Positions 8,624-16,230 of a DNA stretch of 24,574 bases are shown here, in pieces; positions within the stretch are counted from its first letter, which is position 1; each line of letters opens with the position of its first letter. The stretch comes from CAYJLW01 sp964370965. GTDB lineage: Bacteria > Actinomycetota > Acidimicrobiia > UBA2766. Below the pieces are notes generated by a model that was not told the DNA's origin, made no database searches, and was given only the letters and a program-made list of their open reading frames with translations. The translations under genes were made by a program, and so were the position numbers. The stretch is from assembly GCA_964370965.1 (NCBI GenBank), contig CAYJLW010000061.1:1-24574 (forward strand), given 5' to 3'.

Positions 8624-9649
8624 ATGCGCAGGCGCACCGCTGCAGACGTGAGGCACCGCTTCGTGCAGGCGCCCGACGCCGGCATCCACTACTTGGACTG
8701 TGCCCCTCGGGGGGCCGAGGAGTACCCCCCGGTGCTCCTGCTTCCGGGAGGCCCGGGCGAGAGCGCCCGCCTGTTCGCGCGGGAGATGCGCGCCGTCGAT
8801 CTCGACGCGCTCGGGCTCCGCCGTATCGTCGTCGACTACCGCTGCATCGGCGACTCGACAGGACCCTTGGGGACCTTCCGCCTCGCCCGTCTCGCGGAGG
8901 ACCTCGAGTTGATCCGCAAGGACGTCGGGGTCGAACGCATCGGGGTGTTGGGACTCTCCTTCGGCGGCTTCGCAGCCCTCACCTACGCCACCACGTTCCC
9001 GGACAGCGTGGCCTTCCTCGCCGCACTGGACACCGAGGCGTGCAGCGCCACAGGACGCCTCTCGGCCGGGCGATACGTCGAACGTCACGGTAACGCCGCT
9101 CAACAGGCGGCATGGCGCCGCTGGGCGGAGATCGCCGACCACGAGCGGCCCTGGGACCCCGCCCAGCACTGCGCCGACTGGGGTGTGCTCGCTCCCCTCT
9201 ACACCGCCGATCGCCGCAACCGCTTCGGCATGACCGCCCTCGGCCTCGCCTGCCGGGCAGTCGGCCGCTGGCCGGCCCTCTACCCGGTCGCGGCCCGCAT
9301 CGAACGCGGAGTCGGCTACTGGCGGGAAGTGGGAGGGGAATGGCACGTGTCCGAATACGGCACGTACGACGTCCGGGAGCGCCTCGGCCGGATCACCGCC
9401 CCGACCCTCGTCCTCTGTGGAGAGGAGGACTGGCGATGCCCTGTCGTGGAGTCCGAAGCCATCGCCGCGGGGATCCCCGACGCTGAGCTCGTCGTGATCC
9501 CCGGAGCGGGGCACACGACCCCGATGGACGCCCCGGAGGTCGTCACATCGGCCCTGCGGGACTTCCTCGAGCGGCGGGTCCGGGGCGCGCCACCGGAGGC
9601 GTCGAACCCAGTCTCCCCAGCAACCTCTGGTCCCGGGCGGAACAACTGA
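8624..9649 (+). CDS. Alpha/beta hydrolase, S33 proline-iminopeptidase-like
   Basis: This is a predicted cytoplasmic serine hydrolase of the alpha/beta fold. The 341-residue protein has the oxyanion segment PGGPG (41-45) typical of S33 peptidases, DYRCIGDS (71-78), the nucleophile elbow GLSFGG (S112), an acid candidate in GEEDW (D269) and the catalytic His in GAGHTT (H297). The middle cap region (about 140-250) is helical and rich in Trp and Arg. ATG 8624-8626 is preceded by GAGGAGG 5 nt away, which decides the start; the frame is open further upstream but without such a site. No signal peptide is seen. The substrate is unknown: peptide, ester or amide. It converges on the truncated vWA fragment. 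Confidence 0.88.
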   Translation: MRRRTAADVRHRFVQAPDAGIHYLDCAPRGAEEYPPVLLLPGGPGESARLFAREMRAVDLDALGLRRIVVDYRCIGDSTGPLGTFRLARLAEDLELIRKDVGVERIGVLGLSFGGFAALTYATTFPDSVAFLAALDTEACSATGRLSAGRYVERHGNAAQQAAWRRWAEIADHERPWDPAQHCADWGVLAPLYTADRRNRFGMTALGLACRAVGRWPALYPVAARIERGVGYWREVGGEWHVSEYGTYDVRERLGRITAPTLVLCGEEDWRCPVVESEAIAAGIPDAELVVIPGAGHTTPMDAPEVVTSALRDFLERRVRGAPPEASNPVSPATSGPGRNN

Positions 9650-9756
9650 GCACCGCGGGCCCCAGGGAGCGGCCCGGGCACGGGCACCGGACGTGGACGC
9701 CGGGGCCTCGGACCTCCCGCCCCGACCTCACCCACCGTGTCGGCGGCGCCTGTCCG

Positions 9757-10101
9757 CCTCGGCGGGCCGGGCTTGTCACCCTCAAAGAAGTCGTCGGTCT
9801 CGGACAAGGCCTCGTCCTCAACCGCGGCCGCGAGGCGCGCCCGGCGGCTGTTCCGGGACCGGCCCAGCGAGTCGAAAGCGAGACCGGCGCCGGCGGCGTC
9901 CGGTGCCCACATCTGCACGTTGCCGGGGTCGTAGCCGAACCTACCGGCCTCGTCGTATGCGCCGACGTCCGCGGAGAGGAACACGAATGCCCACCCGGCC
10001 TTGCGGAGACGGTCGACGGCGGCCACGACGTCCGCCAGCTCGAGCTCGCAGCTCGAGTTCTCTTCGCCGTCGGTGATCGTGACCACGGTGACGTCCTCCC
10101 G
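9757..10101 (-). pseudogene. 5'-truncated von Willebrand factor A (vWA) domain gene remnant
   Basis: The minus-strand frame reads VTVVTITDGEENSS, an amphipathic helix, then AGWAFVFLSADVGAYDEAGRFG, an Asn-Val-Gln segment, LAFDSLGR, an Arg-rich helix and DDFFEGDKP. This order is the C-terminal half of a familiar bacterial vWA-domain protein. The first half, with the metal-binding DxSxS motif, is absent: the frame reaches the leuS stop codon about 25 residues upstream of this fragment. No other frame supplies it. Past FFEGDKP the frame runs on as low-complexity Pro/Arg sequence and then antisense to the hydrolase. I read it as a deletion remnant; GTG 10084-10086 could still start a short peptide. 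It fills most of the 527-bp gap 9650-10176, in which nothing else is recognisable. Confidence 0.7.
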
Positions 10102-10176
10102 CGGCGGCCCGCCACGCCCTGCGCCTTCGACACGCTCTGACGGCGCGAGCCCCTGTCCCCCGCCGCGCCCCTTCCC

Positions 10177-12645
10177 CTACGGGACGACGTTGACGAGCCG
10201 CGGGACCTTCACGATGACCCGGGCGGGCTCGGCGCCGGCGAGGTCGGCCCGAACCCGCTCCGACGCGAGAGCGAGAGCGCGGGCGTCGTCCTCGCTCACG
10301 TCGGGACCGACCTCGATGCGATCCCGGACCTTGCCCCTGACCTGCACGACCATCGTGACGGTCTCGGCGCGGGCGAGGGCGGCGTCGTAGCCGGGCCAGG
10401 GCTGGTCGTGGACGTGACCCTCGCGCCCGGTGCGCTCCCAGAGCTCGGCGGCGGCGTGTGGGGCCATGGGGGCGGCCATGAGCAGGAGCCCCCGCACCAC
10501 CTCGTCGTGGACGGCGCGGTCGCCGCCCTCGGCGAGCCACCTGTAGGCCTCGTTCACGAGCTCCATGAGCGCCGGCACGGCGGTGTTGAAAGAGAAGCCC
10601 TCCACGTCCTCGGTGACCTTGCGGATCGTGCGGTGCACGAGCGAGCGCATCGCCCGGTCGGCATCCGTGAGCTCCTCGTGGTCCCCGACACGGCCCACCT
10701 CGCCCAGGCAGAGGTTCCAGAGCCGCTTCAGGAAGCGCAGCGTGCCCTCGATGCCGGTGTCCTGCCATTCGACGTCGAGGTGGGGGGGGCCGATGAAAAG
10801 GTGGAAGAGACGGGTGGCGTCGGCGCCGTAGCGGGCGACGGCGTCGTCGACGGAGACGACATTGCCCCTGGACTTCGACATCTTGGCGCCGTTCTTGTAC
10901 ACCATCCCCTGCGTGAAGAGGGCGGCGAAGGGCTCGCTCTCACCGGTGAGGCCGAGGTCGTAGAAGACCTTCTGGAAGAAGCGGCTGTAGAGCAGGTGCA
11001 AGATGGCGTGCTCGACGCCCCCGATGTACTGGTCGACGGGCATCCATGCGTCCGCCAGGTCCCGTCGCCACGCCTGCTCCGTGTCGCGGGGGTCGCAGTA
11101 GCGCAGGAAGTACCAGGAGGAGTCCACGAAGGTGTCCATGGTGTCGGTTTCCCGCTCGGCGCCGCCCCCGCAGTTCGGGCACGTGGCCTCGTAGAAGGAC
11201 GGCTCCAGCTTCAGCGGGGACTGTCCCGTGGGGCGGAACTCGACGTCCGTGGGCAGGAGCACCGGGAGGTCCTCCTCCGCCACGGGCACCTCGCCGCAGC
11301 TCTCGCAGTGGATGATGGGGATGGGCGCCCCCCAGTAGCGCTGCCGGCTGATCAACCAGTCCCGGAGCCGGTAGTTCACCTTCGCCTCACCGAAACCGGC
11401 CGCCGCCATGTCTTCGAGCACGGCGGCCTTGAACGCCGCGGTCGCCATGGCGTCGTACTTCCCGGAGTTCACGGCCGTGCCCTCTCCGGTGAAACACTCG
11501 GCGGGCTCGTGGTGAGGACCGGCGGGTTCCTCCCCCGGGGGCAGGACGACCTGGACGACACGGATGCCGTGGGTCCTGGCGAACTCCCAGTCCCGGGTGT
11601 CGTGGGCGGGAACGGCCATGATCGCCCCCGTGCCGTAGGAGGCGAGGACGTAGTCGGCTGTCCAGACAGGGATGCGCTCGTCGTTGAAGGGGTTGACCGC
11701 GTAGGCGCCCGTGAAGATCCCCCGCTTGGACTCCTCGGCCTGGCGTTCCACGTCGCTGAGACGGCCGGCTTCCTCCACGAAGCGGCGCACCTCCTCGACG
11801 TGCTCGCCGCCGGCGTGCTCGGCGAGCTCCATCGTGATCGGGTGTTCGGGGGCGACAACGGCGTAGGTCATCCCGAAGACGGTGTCGGGCCGGGTGGTGA
11901 AGACCCGCAGGGCGGCGCCCTCGATGCCCTCGATCGGGAGGTCGAACTCGGCGCCCTCGGAGCGGCCGATCCAGTTCGCCTGCATCGTGCGCACCCGCTC
12001 GGGCCAGCGCTCCAGGAGGTGGAGGTCGCCGAGGAGGCGGTCGGCGTACCTCGTGATGGCGAAGAACCACTGGGCGAGCTCGCGCTTCTCGACCGGGGCA
12101 CCGGAGCGCTCGCCCTTGCCGTCGACCACCTGCTCGTTGGCGAGGACGGTCTGGTCGACCGGGTCCCAGTTCACTATCGCCGTCGCCCGGTAGGCGAGGC
12201 CCGCCTCGTAGAGCTTCAGGAAGATCCACTGCGTCCAGCGGTAGTAGTCGGCCTCACACGACGTCACCTCGCGGGACCAGTCGTAGACCACGCCGAGCTT
12301 GCCCATCTGCTCCTTCATGGACTCGATCGCCGCCCGGGTGGTCTCGGCGGGATGGACGCCGGTCTGGATGGCGTAGTTCTCGGCGGGGAGTCCGAACGCG
12401 TCCCAGCCCATCGGGTTCATGACGTTGTGGCCGCGCATCGTCCTGTAGCGGGCGAGAAGGTCTCCGTAGACGTAGTTGCGGGCGTGGCCCATGTGCAGGC
12501 CCGACCCCGACGGGTACGGGTACATGACCAGGGCGTAGAACTTCGGGCGGGGGTCGTCGTCGGCGGCCACGTAGGTGCCGTGGTCGGCCCAGTAGCGCTG
12601 CCACTTCGCCTCGATCGCCCGGTGGTCGTATGTCGCCTCGCTCAT
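10177..12645 (-). CDS. leuS: Leucyl-tRNA synthetase
   Basis: LeuRS charges tRNA-Leu with leucine in the cytoplasm and edits mischarged amino acids. The 822 residues fit the bacterial type. Seen are PYPSGSGLHMGH (43-54, containing the HIGH-type site), the CP1 editing insertion with TTRPDT, a Cys pair HCESC followed by CPNC, and KMSKS (588-592). The C-terminal anticodon-binding and small end domains follow. The start is ATG 12643-12645. There is no Shine-Dalgarno sequence, but TACCCT lies exactly 7 nt upstream, indicating a leaderless transcript. In other Actinobacteria leuS lies near comEA-comEC-holA; here the interval contains a vWA remnant, a hydrolase and a methyltransferase. Confidence 0.97.
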   Translation of the reverse strand: MSEATYDHRAIEAKWQRYWADHGTYVAADDDPRPKFYALVMYPYPSGSGLHMGHARNYVYGDLLARYRTMRGHNVMNPMGWDAFGLPAENYAIQTGVHPAETTRAAIESMKEQMGKLGVVYDWSREVTSCEADYYRWTQWIFLKLYEAGLAYRATAIVNWDPVDQTVLANEQVVDGKGERSGAPVEKRELAQWFFAITRYADRLLGDLHLLERWPERVRTMQANWIGRSEGAEFDLPIEGIEGAALRVFTTRPDTVFGMTYAVVAPEHPITMELAEHAGGEHVEEVRRFVEEAGRLSDVERQAEESKRGIFTGAYAVNPFNDERIPVWTADYVLASYGTGAIMAVPAHDTRDWEFARTHGIRVVQVVLPPGEEPAGPHHEPAECFTGEGTAVNSGKYDAMATAAFKAAVLEDMAAAGFGEAKVNYRLRDWLISRQRYWGAPIPIIHCESCGEVPVAEEDLPVLLPTDVEFRPTGQSPLKLEPSFYEATCPNCGGGAERETDTMDTFVDSSWYFLRYCDPRDTEQAWRRDLADAWMPVDQYIGGVEHAILHLLYSRFFQKVFYDLGLTGESEPFAALFTQGMVYKNGAKMSKSRGNVVSVDDAVARYGADATRLFHLFIGPPHLDVEWQDTGIEGTLRFLKRLWNLCLGEVGRVGDHEELTDADRAMRSLVHRTIRKVTEDVEGFSFNTAVPALMELVNEAYRWLAEGGDRAVHDEVVRGLLLMAAPMAPHAAAELWERTGREGHVHDQPWPGYDAALARAETVTMVVQVRGKVRDRIEVGPDVSEDDARALALASERVRADLAGAEPARVIVKVPRLVNVVP

Positions 12646-12652
12646 GGACGAA

Positions 12653-12676
12653 AGGGTAGCGACGGCCGGGGCCGTC
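12653..12676 (-). promoter_or_regulatory. leuS promoter: -10 box with abutting palindrome
   Basis: On the minus strand TACCCT (12653-12658) stands 7 nt before the leuS ATG. Two bases further upstream is the perfect palindrome GACGGCC-CC-GGCCGTC (12661-12676), which would cover the spacer or -35 region. That position suits an operator, although the motif could be chance in such GC-rich DNA. No T-box leader or anti-terminator is present. Confidence 0.45.
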
Positions 12677-12700
12677 CCGTCTGCGGGCGGCTCCCCCCCC

Positions 12701-12777
12701 CGCCCCGGGGGCCGCGACCGCGGTCCTCTCCTCCGCCCCGGGGCCCGAGACTGCGACCCTCCCTCCGGCCCGGGGCC
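12701..12777. repeat. Imperfect ~33-bp tandem repeat upstream of leuS
   Basis: Two degenerate units, each beginning CGCCCCGGGG and ending in a CTC-rich stretch (12701-12733 and 12734-12765), are followed by a partial third (CGGCCCGGGGCC, 12766-12777). It is part of the 319-bp gene-free interval 12646-12964, which otherwise holds the leuS promoter and the hairpin pair at 12782-12911. Confidence 0.55.
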
Positions 12778-12781
12778 AAGG

Positions 12782-12911
12782 CCAAAGTGAAGCTGTTGTA
12801 CCGAGATACCGGGACAACGACATCACTTTGGACTTCGCCCCCCCCAGGCCGATGGGCAAAACGATGCTGTTGTACCGAGATACCGGGACAACGACATCAC
12901 TTTGGACTTCG
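12782..12911. repeat. Pair of 46-bp direct repeats, each folding into a nested hairpin
   Basis: An identical 46-bp sequence occurs at 12792-12837 and 12866-12911 (period 74). It runs from GCTGTTGTACCGAG to CACTTTGGACTTCG. Copy 1 is bracketed by CCAAAGTGA (12782-12790) and TCACTTTGG (12823-12831), with an inner GTTGT/ACAAC pair. Copy 2 keeps the inner pair and an outer CAAAACGATG/CATCACTTTG stem with two mismatches. The repeats are far less GC-rich than everything around them, which suggests a mobile palindromic element rather than host sequence. They lie 54-183 nt past the stop of the decarboxylase-like gene. Confidence 0.85.
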
Positions 12912-12964
12912 TGACGGCGTCGCCCGCTGTCACCCGGGTCGACTCGGCCCCGGCCACCCCCGAT

Positions 12965-13525
12965 TCAGCCGGGCCCGTTCCCGTCGGGCTCCCAGGGCGT
13001 CACCCCGTCCTCGAGGGGGACGTCCACGCTGCGGAGGAAGCCGGAGATCATGCGGTAGTAGCCCACAAGGGCGACGAGCTCCGTCGCCGCATCGGTGCCG
13101 CCCAGAATTTCGACGCAACGGTCCCACGTGTCCCCGGACACGACACCGTCGTCGAAGAGCTCGTCGGTGGCTGTGAGCGCCACCTGCTCGGCGGCGTCGA
13201 AGCCGGAGTGACCGGCGCCGTCGCGGACGGCGACGAGGTCGTCGTCGGGAATGTCCACCTTGTGGCCCAGCCGCCAGTGCTGGGCCCACTCGTAGGCCGA
13301 GCCGCTCCGCCACGCCACCCGCATGATGACGAGCTCCCGGAGACGAATGGGGAGCTTGCCGAAGGTGAGGAACACGGCGCCGAGCTCGAAAAGGCCCCTG
13401 AAGAGCGCGGGATGGTTGCAGAGGACCCGAAAGATGTTGAGCCGCAGCATCGAGCGGGGGATGCCGAGGGCGTCACAGACCGGACCGGCCTCCTCGTCTG
13501 ACAGAACGGGCAGTTGGGGTGTCAT
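12965..13525 (-). CDS. Carboxymuconolactone decarboxylase / AhpD-like family protein
   Basis: This 186-residue all-helical protein is of the CMD/AhpD fold. The core helix RLRELVIMRVAWRSGSAYEW (61-80), followed by AQH, carries the family's E and H residues (E79, H83). The Cys pair of AhpD-type peroxidases is absent (SGSAYEWAQH in its place). A thiol-peroxidase role is therefore unlikely and a decarboxylase or other lyase role is possible; the substrate is unknown. The start is ATG 13523-13525. TAGCGT lies 6 nt upstream and there is no Shine-Dalgarno sequence, fitting a leaderless mRNA. It is divergent from the thioesterase gene (178 bp), and the nearby thioesterase, SDR and sulfatase suggest catabolic company. 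Confidence 0.85.
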   Translation of the reverse strand: MTPQLPVLSDEEAGPVCDALGIPRSMLRLNIFRVLCNHPALFRGLFELGAVFLTFGKLPIRLRELVIMRVAWRSGSAYEWAQHWRLGHKVDIPDDDLVAVRDGAGHSGFDAAEQVALTATDELFDDGVVSGDTWDRCVEILGGTDAATELVALVGYYRMISGFLRSVDVPLEDGVTPWEPDGNGPG

Positions 13526-13531
13526 GCGGGG

Positions 13532-13537
13532 ACGCTA
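13532..13537 (-). promoter_or_regulatory. -10 box of the CMD-family gene, leaderless arrangement
   Basis: TAGCGT on the minus strand is followed by CCCCGC and the ATG at 13525. The geometry is the same as at lepA, leuS and the sulfatase gene. No -35 box is evident. Confidence 0.45.
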
Positions 13538-13640
13538 CCGGTCCGACCCCGGGTGGGTGCAGTCGGGCCGGGCAGGGCCGCGGCAGGCACGGGCCCCGCG
13601 CGACACTCTGAGGCCCGACAACGGGCCACTCGCCTCCGGC

Positions 13641-13678
13641 GGGTGCGCTCCGTCCGCCATGGCGCAGGGAGCGCACCC
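13641..13678 (+). promoter_or_regulatory. 11-bp inverted repeat upstream of the thioesterase gene
   Basis: GGGTGCGCTCC (13641-13651) and GGAGCGCACCC (13668-13678) are perfect complements. The 16-nt loop holds a second palindrome, CGCCATGGCG (13655-13664). The element ends 25 bp before the ATG at 13704 and sits in the divergent gap with the CMD-family gene. It could be an operator serving both genes or an mRNA leader hairpin next to the AAGGGGGA ribosome-binding site. Confidence 0.55.
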
Positions 13679-13703
13679 ACCCGTTGCCTCCAAGGGGGAA
13701 GAC

Positions 13704-14144
13704 ATGGGCACCGACACGCCGCTCAGCGAAGAGGAACAGCAGCGCCGCCGGCGGGCGATCCCGGAGATGATGAACCGGACGCCCTACATCGGCGGCTTCG
13801 GCCTCATCTTCGAGCGCTACGAACCGGACGACGTCACGGTCCGCCTCCCCTTCCGCGGAGACCTCACCAACGACGGCACCTTCTACCACGGCGGCGTCGT
13901 CGCCACCGTGATCGACACCACGGGGGCGGCGGCCGCCTGGTCCCACCACGACTTCGACAAGGGGATCCGGGCCTCTACCGTGGCGATGTCGATCCAGTTC
14001 GTGGGTGCCGCCCGGAGCTCGGACCTCCTCTGTCACGCCCGCACGGTGAAGCGGGGCAGAGAGCTCATCTTCACCGAGATCACCGCCACCGACGCCGACG
14101 GCAACGTCGTCGCCCACGCCGTCCAGACCTACCGCATCGTCTGA
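13704..14144 (+). CDS. PaaI-type hotdog-fold acyl-CoA thioesterase
   Basis: The 146-residue protein belongs to the PaaI/YbgC-like hotdog thioesterases, which hydrolyse acyl-CoA or aryl-CoA thioesters in the cytoplasm. The diagnostic stretch is NDGTFYHGGVVATVIDTTG: HGG at 62-64 and the acidic residue D71 on the central helix. It is followed by beta strands (STVAMSIQFVGAA; LLCHARTVKRGRELIFTEITATDADG) ending in AVQTYRIV. ATG 13704 is chosen because AAGGGGGA lies 5 nt upstream; the frame is open further upstream through the inverted repeat but has no homology there. The CoA substrate cannot be told. A GC hairpin follows the stop by 7 bp. Confidence 0.88.
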   Translation: MGTDTPLSEEEQQRRRRAIPEMMNRTPYIGGFGLIFERYEPDDVTVRLPFRGDLTNDGTFYHGGVVATVIDTTGAAAAWSHHDFDKGIRASTVAMSIQFVGAARSSDLLCHARTVKRGRELIFTEITATDADGNVVAHAVQTYRIV

Positions 14145-14151
14145 ACCCAAA

Positions 14152-14171
14152 GGGGGGAGCAAGCTCCCCCC
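14152..14171 (+). terminator. GC hairpin just after the thioesterase gene
   Basis: GGGGGGAG (14152-14159) and CTCCCCCC (14164-14171) pair perfectly around the CAAG loop, 7 bp after the stop codon. This is a likely transcription terminator, although C-rich sequence rather than a T-tract follows. Confidence 0.6.
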
Positions 14172-14181
14172 CCTGAACCCC

Positions 14182-14391
14182 CCCCTCCAGAACCCGACCG
14201 CCGTCCGTCCCGGCCACCGTCCGTCCCGGCCACCGTNNNNNNNNNNNNNNNNNNNNNNNNNNNNNNNNNNNNNNNNNNNNNNNNNNNNNNNNNNNNNNNN
14301 NNNNNNNNNNNNNNNNNNNNNNNNNNNNNNNNNNNNCCCCTCCAGAACCCGACCGCCGTCCGTCCCGGCCACCGTCCGTCCCGGCCACCGT
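14182..14391. repeat. Scaffold gap (100 N) flanked by an identical 55-bp repeat
   Basis: The same 55-bp sequence occurs immediately left (14182-14236) and right (14337-14391) of a run of exactly 100 N (14237-14336). Within it, the 16-bp unit CCGTCCGTCCCGGCCA is repeated twice and a third copy begins. The assembly evidently broke in a tandem array, and the two contigs share an end. The true length and content of the interval are unknown. The gap is part of a 520-bp interval without a recognisable gene (14145-14664). Confidence 0.9.
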
Positions 14392-14473
14392 TCCGGCCGG
14401 GCGGAGCCCGGCCTTGGGTACTGGCCGTCGTCGCCCGAGACTGGCTGACGCGTAGCCGAGCAACCGGTCGCAG

Positions 14474-14605
14474 CCCGCCCGCACCGCGGAGCACCGCCAG
14501 GCGCTCAGCAGACAGCGCCGTTGGGGTGGGGGCCCGCCGGCACCGCTCCCCAACCGCGCGGCGGGTGGGGGTGGGGCCCCGCCCGCACCGCGGAGCACCG
14601 CCAGG
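14474..14605. repeat. 28-bp direct repeat upstream of the sulfatase gene
   Basis: A 28-bp sequence containing GCACCGCGGAGCACCGCCAG is present exactly at 14474-14501 and 14578-14605. Between them, 14531-14545 has a partial relative (GCCCGCCGGCACCGC). A diverged copy of the second repeat and its flanks (GGGGCCCCGCC ... GCCAGGTGCGGAGC) appears at about 18328-18372 in another intergenic region. It looks like a dispersed intergenic repeat family. Confidence 0.7.
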
Positions 14606-14635
14606 TGCGGAGCCATGTAACAGCACCGCACTCGG

Positions 14636-14657
14636 TGAACGGTTGTTCAGCTAGAGT
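14636..14657 (+). promoter_or_regulatory. Sulfatase promoter: TGAAC palindrome and -10 box
   Basis: TGAAC-GGTT-GTTCA (14636-14649) is a perfect inverted repeat just upstream of TAGAGT (14652-14657), which lies 7 nt before the GTG start. The palindrome would occlude the promoter spacer and has the form of a TetR-family operator. A very similar 14-bp site is at the SDR promoter (24448-24461). Confidence 0.5.
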
Positions 14658-14664
14658 CGCCGCC

Positions 14665-16209
14665 GTGAACGTCGTCCTCATCACCACCGACCAGCAGAAG
14701 CGGGACACCGTCTCGGCCTACGGCGGGTCGATCTGCGCCACGCCCAACATCGACCGCATCGCGCAGGCCGGCATCCGCTTCGACCGCGCCTACACGCAGC
14801 ATCCGTACTGCCAGTCCTCCCGGGCGACGATCCTCACGGGCCTGTACGCCTCGACCCACGGCGTCTGGAACAACGGCGTGGACGTCCCGGACAGCCTCGT
14901 CCCGCAGGCGATCACGAGCCGGCTCCGGGACGTGGGCTGGCACACGGGCTTCACGGGCAAGGGCCACTTCTCCACGGCGCTCACGTTCCAGCCCACCGAC
15001 CGCCCCGAGAACGTCGCCGGCTCGGCGAGCTACGACCCGACGACCTGGGACGGCCCCTACATGGGCTTCGAGTGGAACCGCCTCGCGATCCTCGGCCACT
15101 ACCCCGCGACCATGATGACCCCGCCCCAGGGGATGCACTACACGGCGCACGTCTTCCACGACGGCCTCGACGCCGGCCGTGCGCGCACGGCGCTGATGGG
15201 CCCGCAGGCCAAAACGGACCCGTCGGTCACCGCCCCCGAGACCTGGCACGCCGCCGTGCCCTACGAGTTCCACCCCACGCACTTCACGGGCCAGTCCGCC
15301 GTCGACTACATCGACTCCAGGGCCGGCGAAGACACGCCGTTCTTCTTCTGGGCCTCTTTCGCCGACCCGCACCACCCCATGGACCCCCCGGCGCCCTTCG
15401 CCGGCACGTACGACCCCGCCGACGTCACCCTGGCGCCGATGCCGGACATGGCCGAGTTCGACACGAAGCCCACGAGCCACCGGGCCTGGCTCGAGGTCGA
15501 GGGCGCCCCCCCGGCGTTCAACCCCTACTGGAACCGCATGTCCGAGGAGCAGCGTCGCCAGATGGCCGCCGCCTACTACGACAAGGTCGCCGCCGTCGAC
15601 CACGAGGTGGGGCGCATCCTCGACGCCCTCGCCGCCGCCGGCAAGGCCGAGGACACCATGGTGATCTTCACGACCGACCACGGCGAGATGCTCGGGGACC
15701 ACGGCATGGCGTTCAAAGGCCCGTTCCACTACGAGGCGCTCCTGAACGTGCCCCTGCTCGTGTCCGGGCCGGGGATCCCGGGCGGCGAGGTGCGCTCGGG
15801 CCTCGTGGGCACGGTCGACGTCGCCCCCACCGTCGCCGACCTCGCAGACGCCGCACACGGTCGGGACGAAGGCCGCAGCCTCTGCCCCGACCTCCTCGAC
15901 GGCGCCGACCGCACCCAGGACTGGGCCCTGGTGGAGAACGACCACGAGCAGGGTCCCTGGAAGGAGTATCTGCGCACGATCGTCACGGAACGGGCGAAGC
16001 TCACCCTCCCCGTCGACGTGAGCCTGCCGGAGAACTTCGGCCCTCCCAACGGCCTGGGCGAGCTGTACCTGCTGGACGAGGACCCCGGCGAAACCGCGAA
16101 CCGCTGGGACGACCCCGCCTGCGGGGCCCTCAAGGACGACCTCTTGGCACTCCTCCACAGCCACACCCGGATCCCCGCGCACCACGAGCCTCTCATCGGC
16201 TTCGCGTAG
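14665..16209 (+). CDS. Sulfatase family (alkaline-phosphatase superfamily) hydrolase
   Basis: This is a predicted type I sulfatase or related phosphonate/phosphate-ester hydrolase. The 514-residue protein has the metal-binding N-terminus VVLITTDQQ (D9, Q10), the nucleophile motif CQSSR (49-53, C49), GKGHFS, and the second metal site TTDHGEMLGDHG (337-348, D338 and H339), followed by FKGPFHYEALLNVPLLVSGPG. The motif at C49 has Ser where the formylglycine code has Pro or Ala, so maturation by the usual enzyme is uncertain. No signal peptide is seen, implying a cytoplasmic substrate. The start is GTG 14665 because homology begins there and TAGAGT is 7 nt upstream; no Shine-Dalgarno sequence is seen. 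The substrate is unknown; choline-sulfate or aryl-sulfate-like are options. It converges on the SARP-like gene. Confidence 0.9.
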   Translation: MNVVLITTDQQKRDTVSAYGGSICATPNIDRIAQAGIRFDRAYTQHPYCQSSRATILTGLYASTHGVWNNGVDVPDSLVPQAITSRLRDVGWHTGFTGKGHFSTALTFQPTDRPENVAGSASYDPTTWDGPYMGFEWNRLAILGHYPATMMTPPQGMHYTAHVFHDGLDAGRARTALMGPQAKTDPSVTAPETWHAAVPYEFHPTHFTGQSAVDYIDSRAGEDTPFFFWASFADPHHPMDPPAPFAGTYDPADVTLAPMPDMAEFDTKPTSHRAWLEVEGAPPAFNPYWNRMSEEQRRQMAAAYYDKVAAVDHEVGRILDALAAAGKAEDTMVIFTTDHGEMLGDHGMAFKGPFHYEALLNVPLLVSGPGIPGGEVRSGLVGTVDVAPTVADLADAAHGRDEGRSLCPDLLDGADRTQDWALVENDHEQGPWKEYLRTIVTERAKLTLPVDVSLPENFGPPNGLGELYLLDEDPGETANRWDDPACGALKDDLLALLHSHTRIPAHHEPLIGFA

Positions 16210-16230
16210 GGGCTGTGAGGCCACACTCGG

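Noticed and set aside
7513..8685. N-terminal extension of the comEA frame to 628 residues
   Set aside because: The upstream part reads the methyltransferase gene out of frame and the 12-bp repeats; a strong ribosome-binding site marks ATG 7512.
12646..12964. T-box or other riboswitch leader for leuS
   Set aside because: The leuS promoter geometry predicts transcription from the start codon itself, and the conserved T-box core is not seen.
10408..13176. 922-residue open frame on the plus strand
   Set aside because: It is antisense to leuS and runs through the hairpin repeats; its composition is that of a complementary-strand shadow.
14474..14605. CRISPR-like repeat pair
   Set aside because: There are only two 28-bp copies, 76 bp apart, without further units or cas genes.
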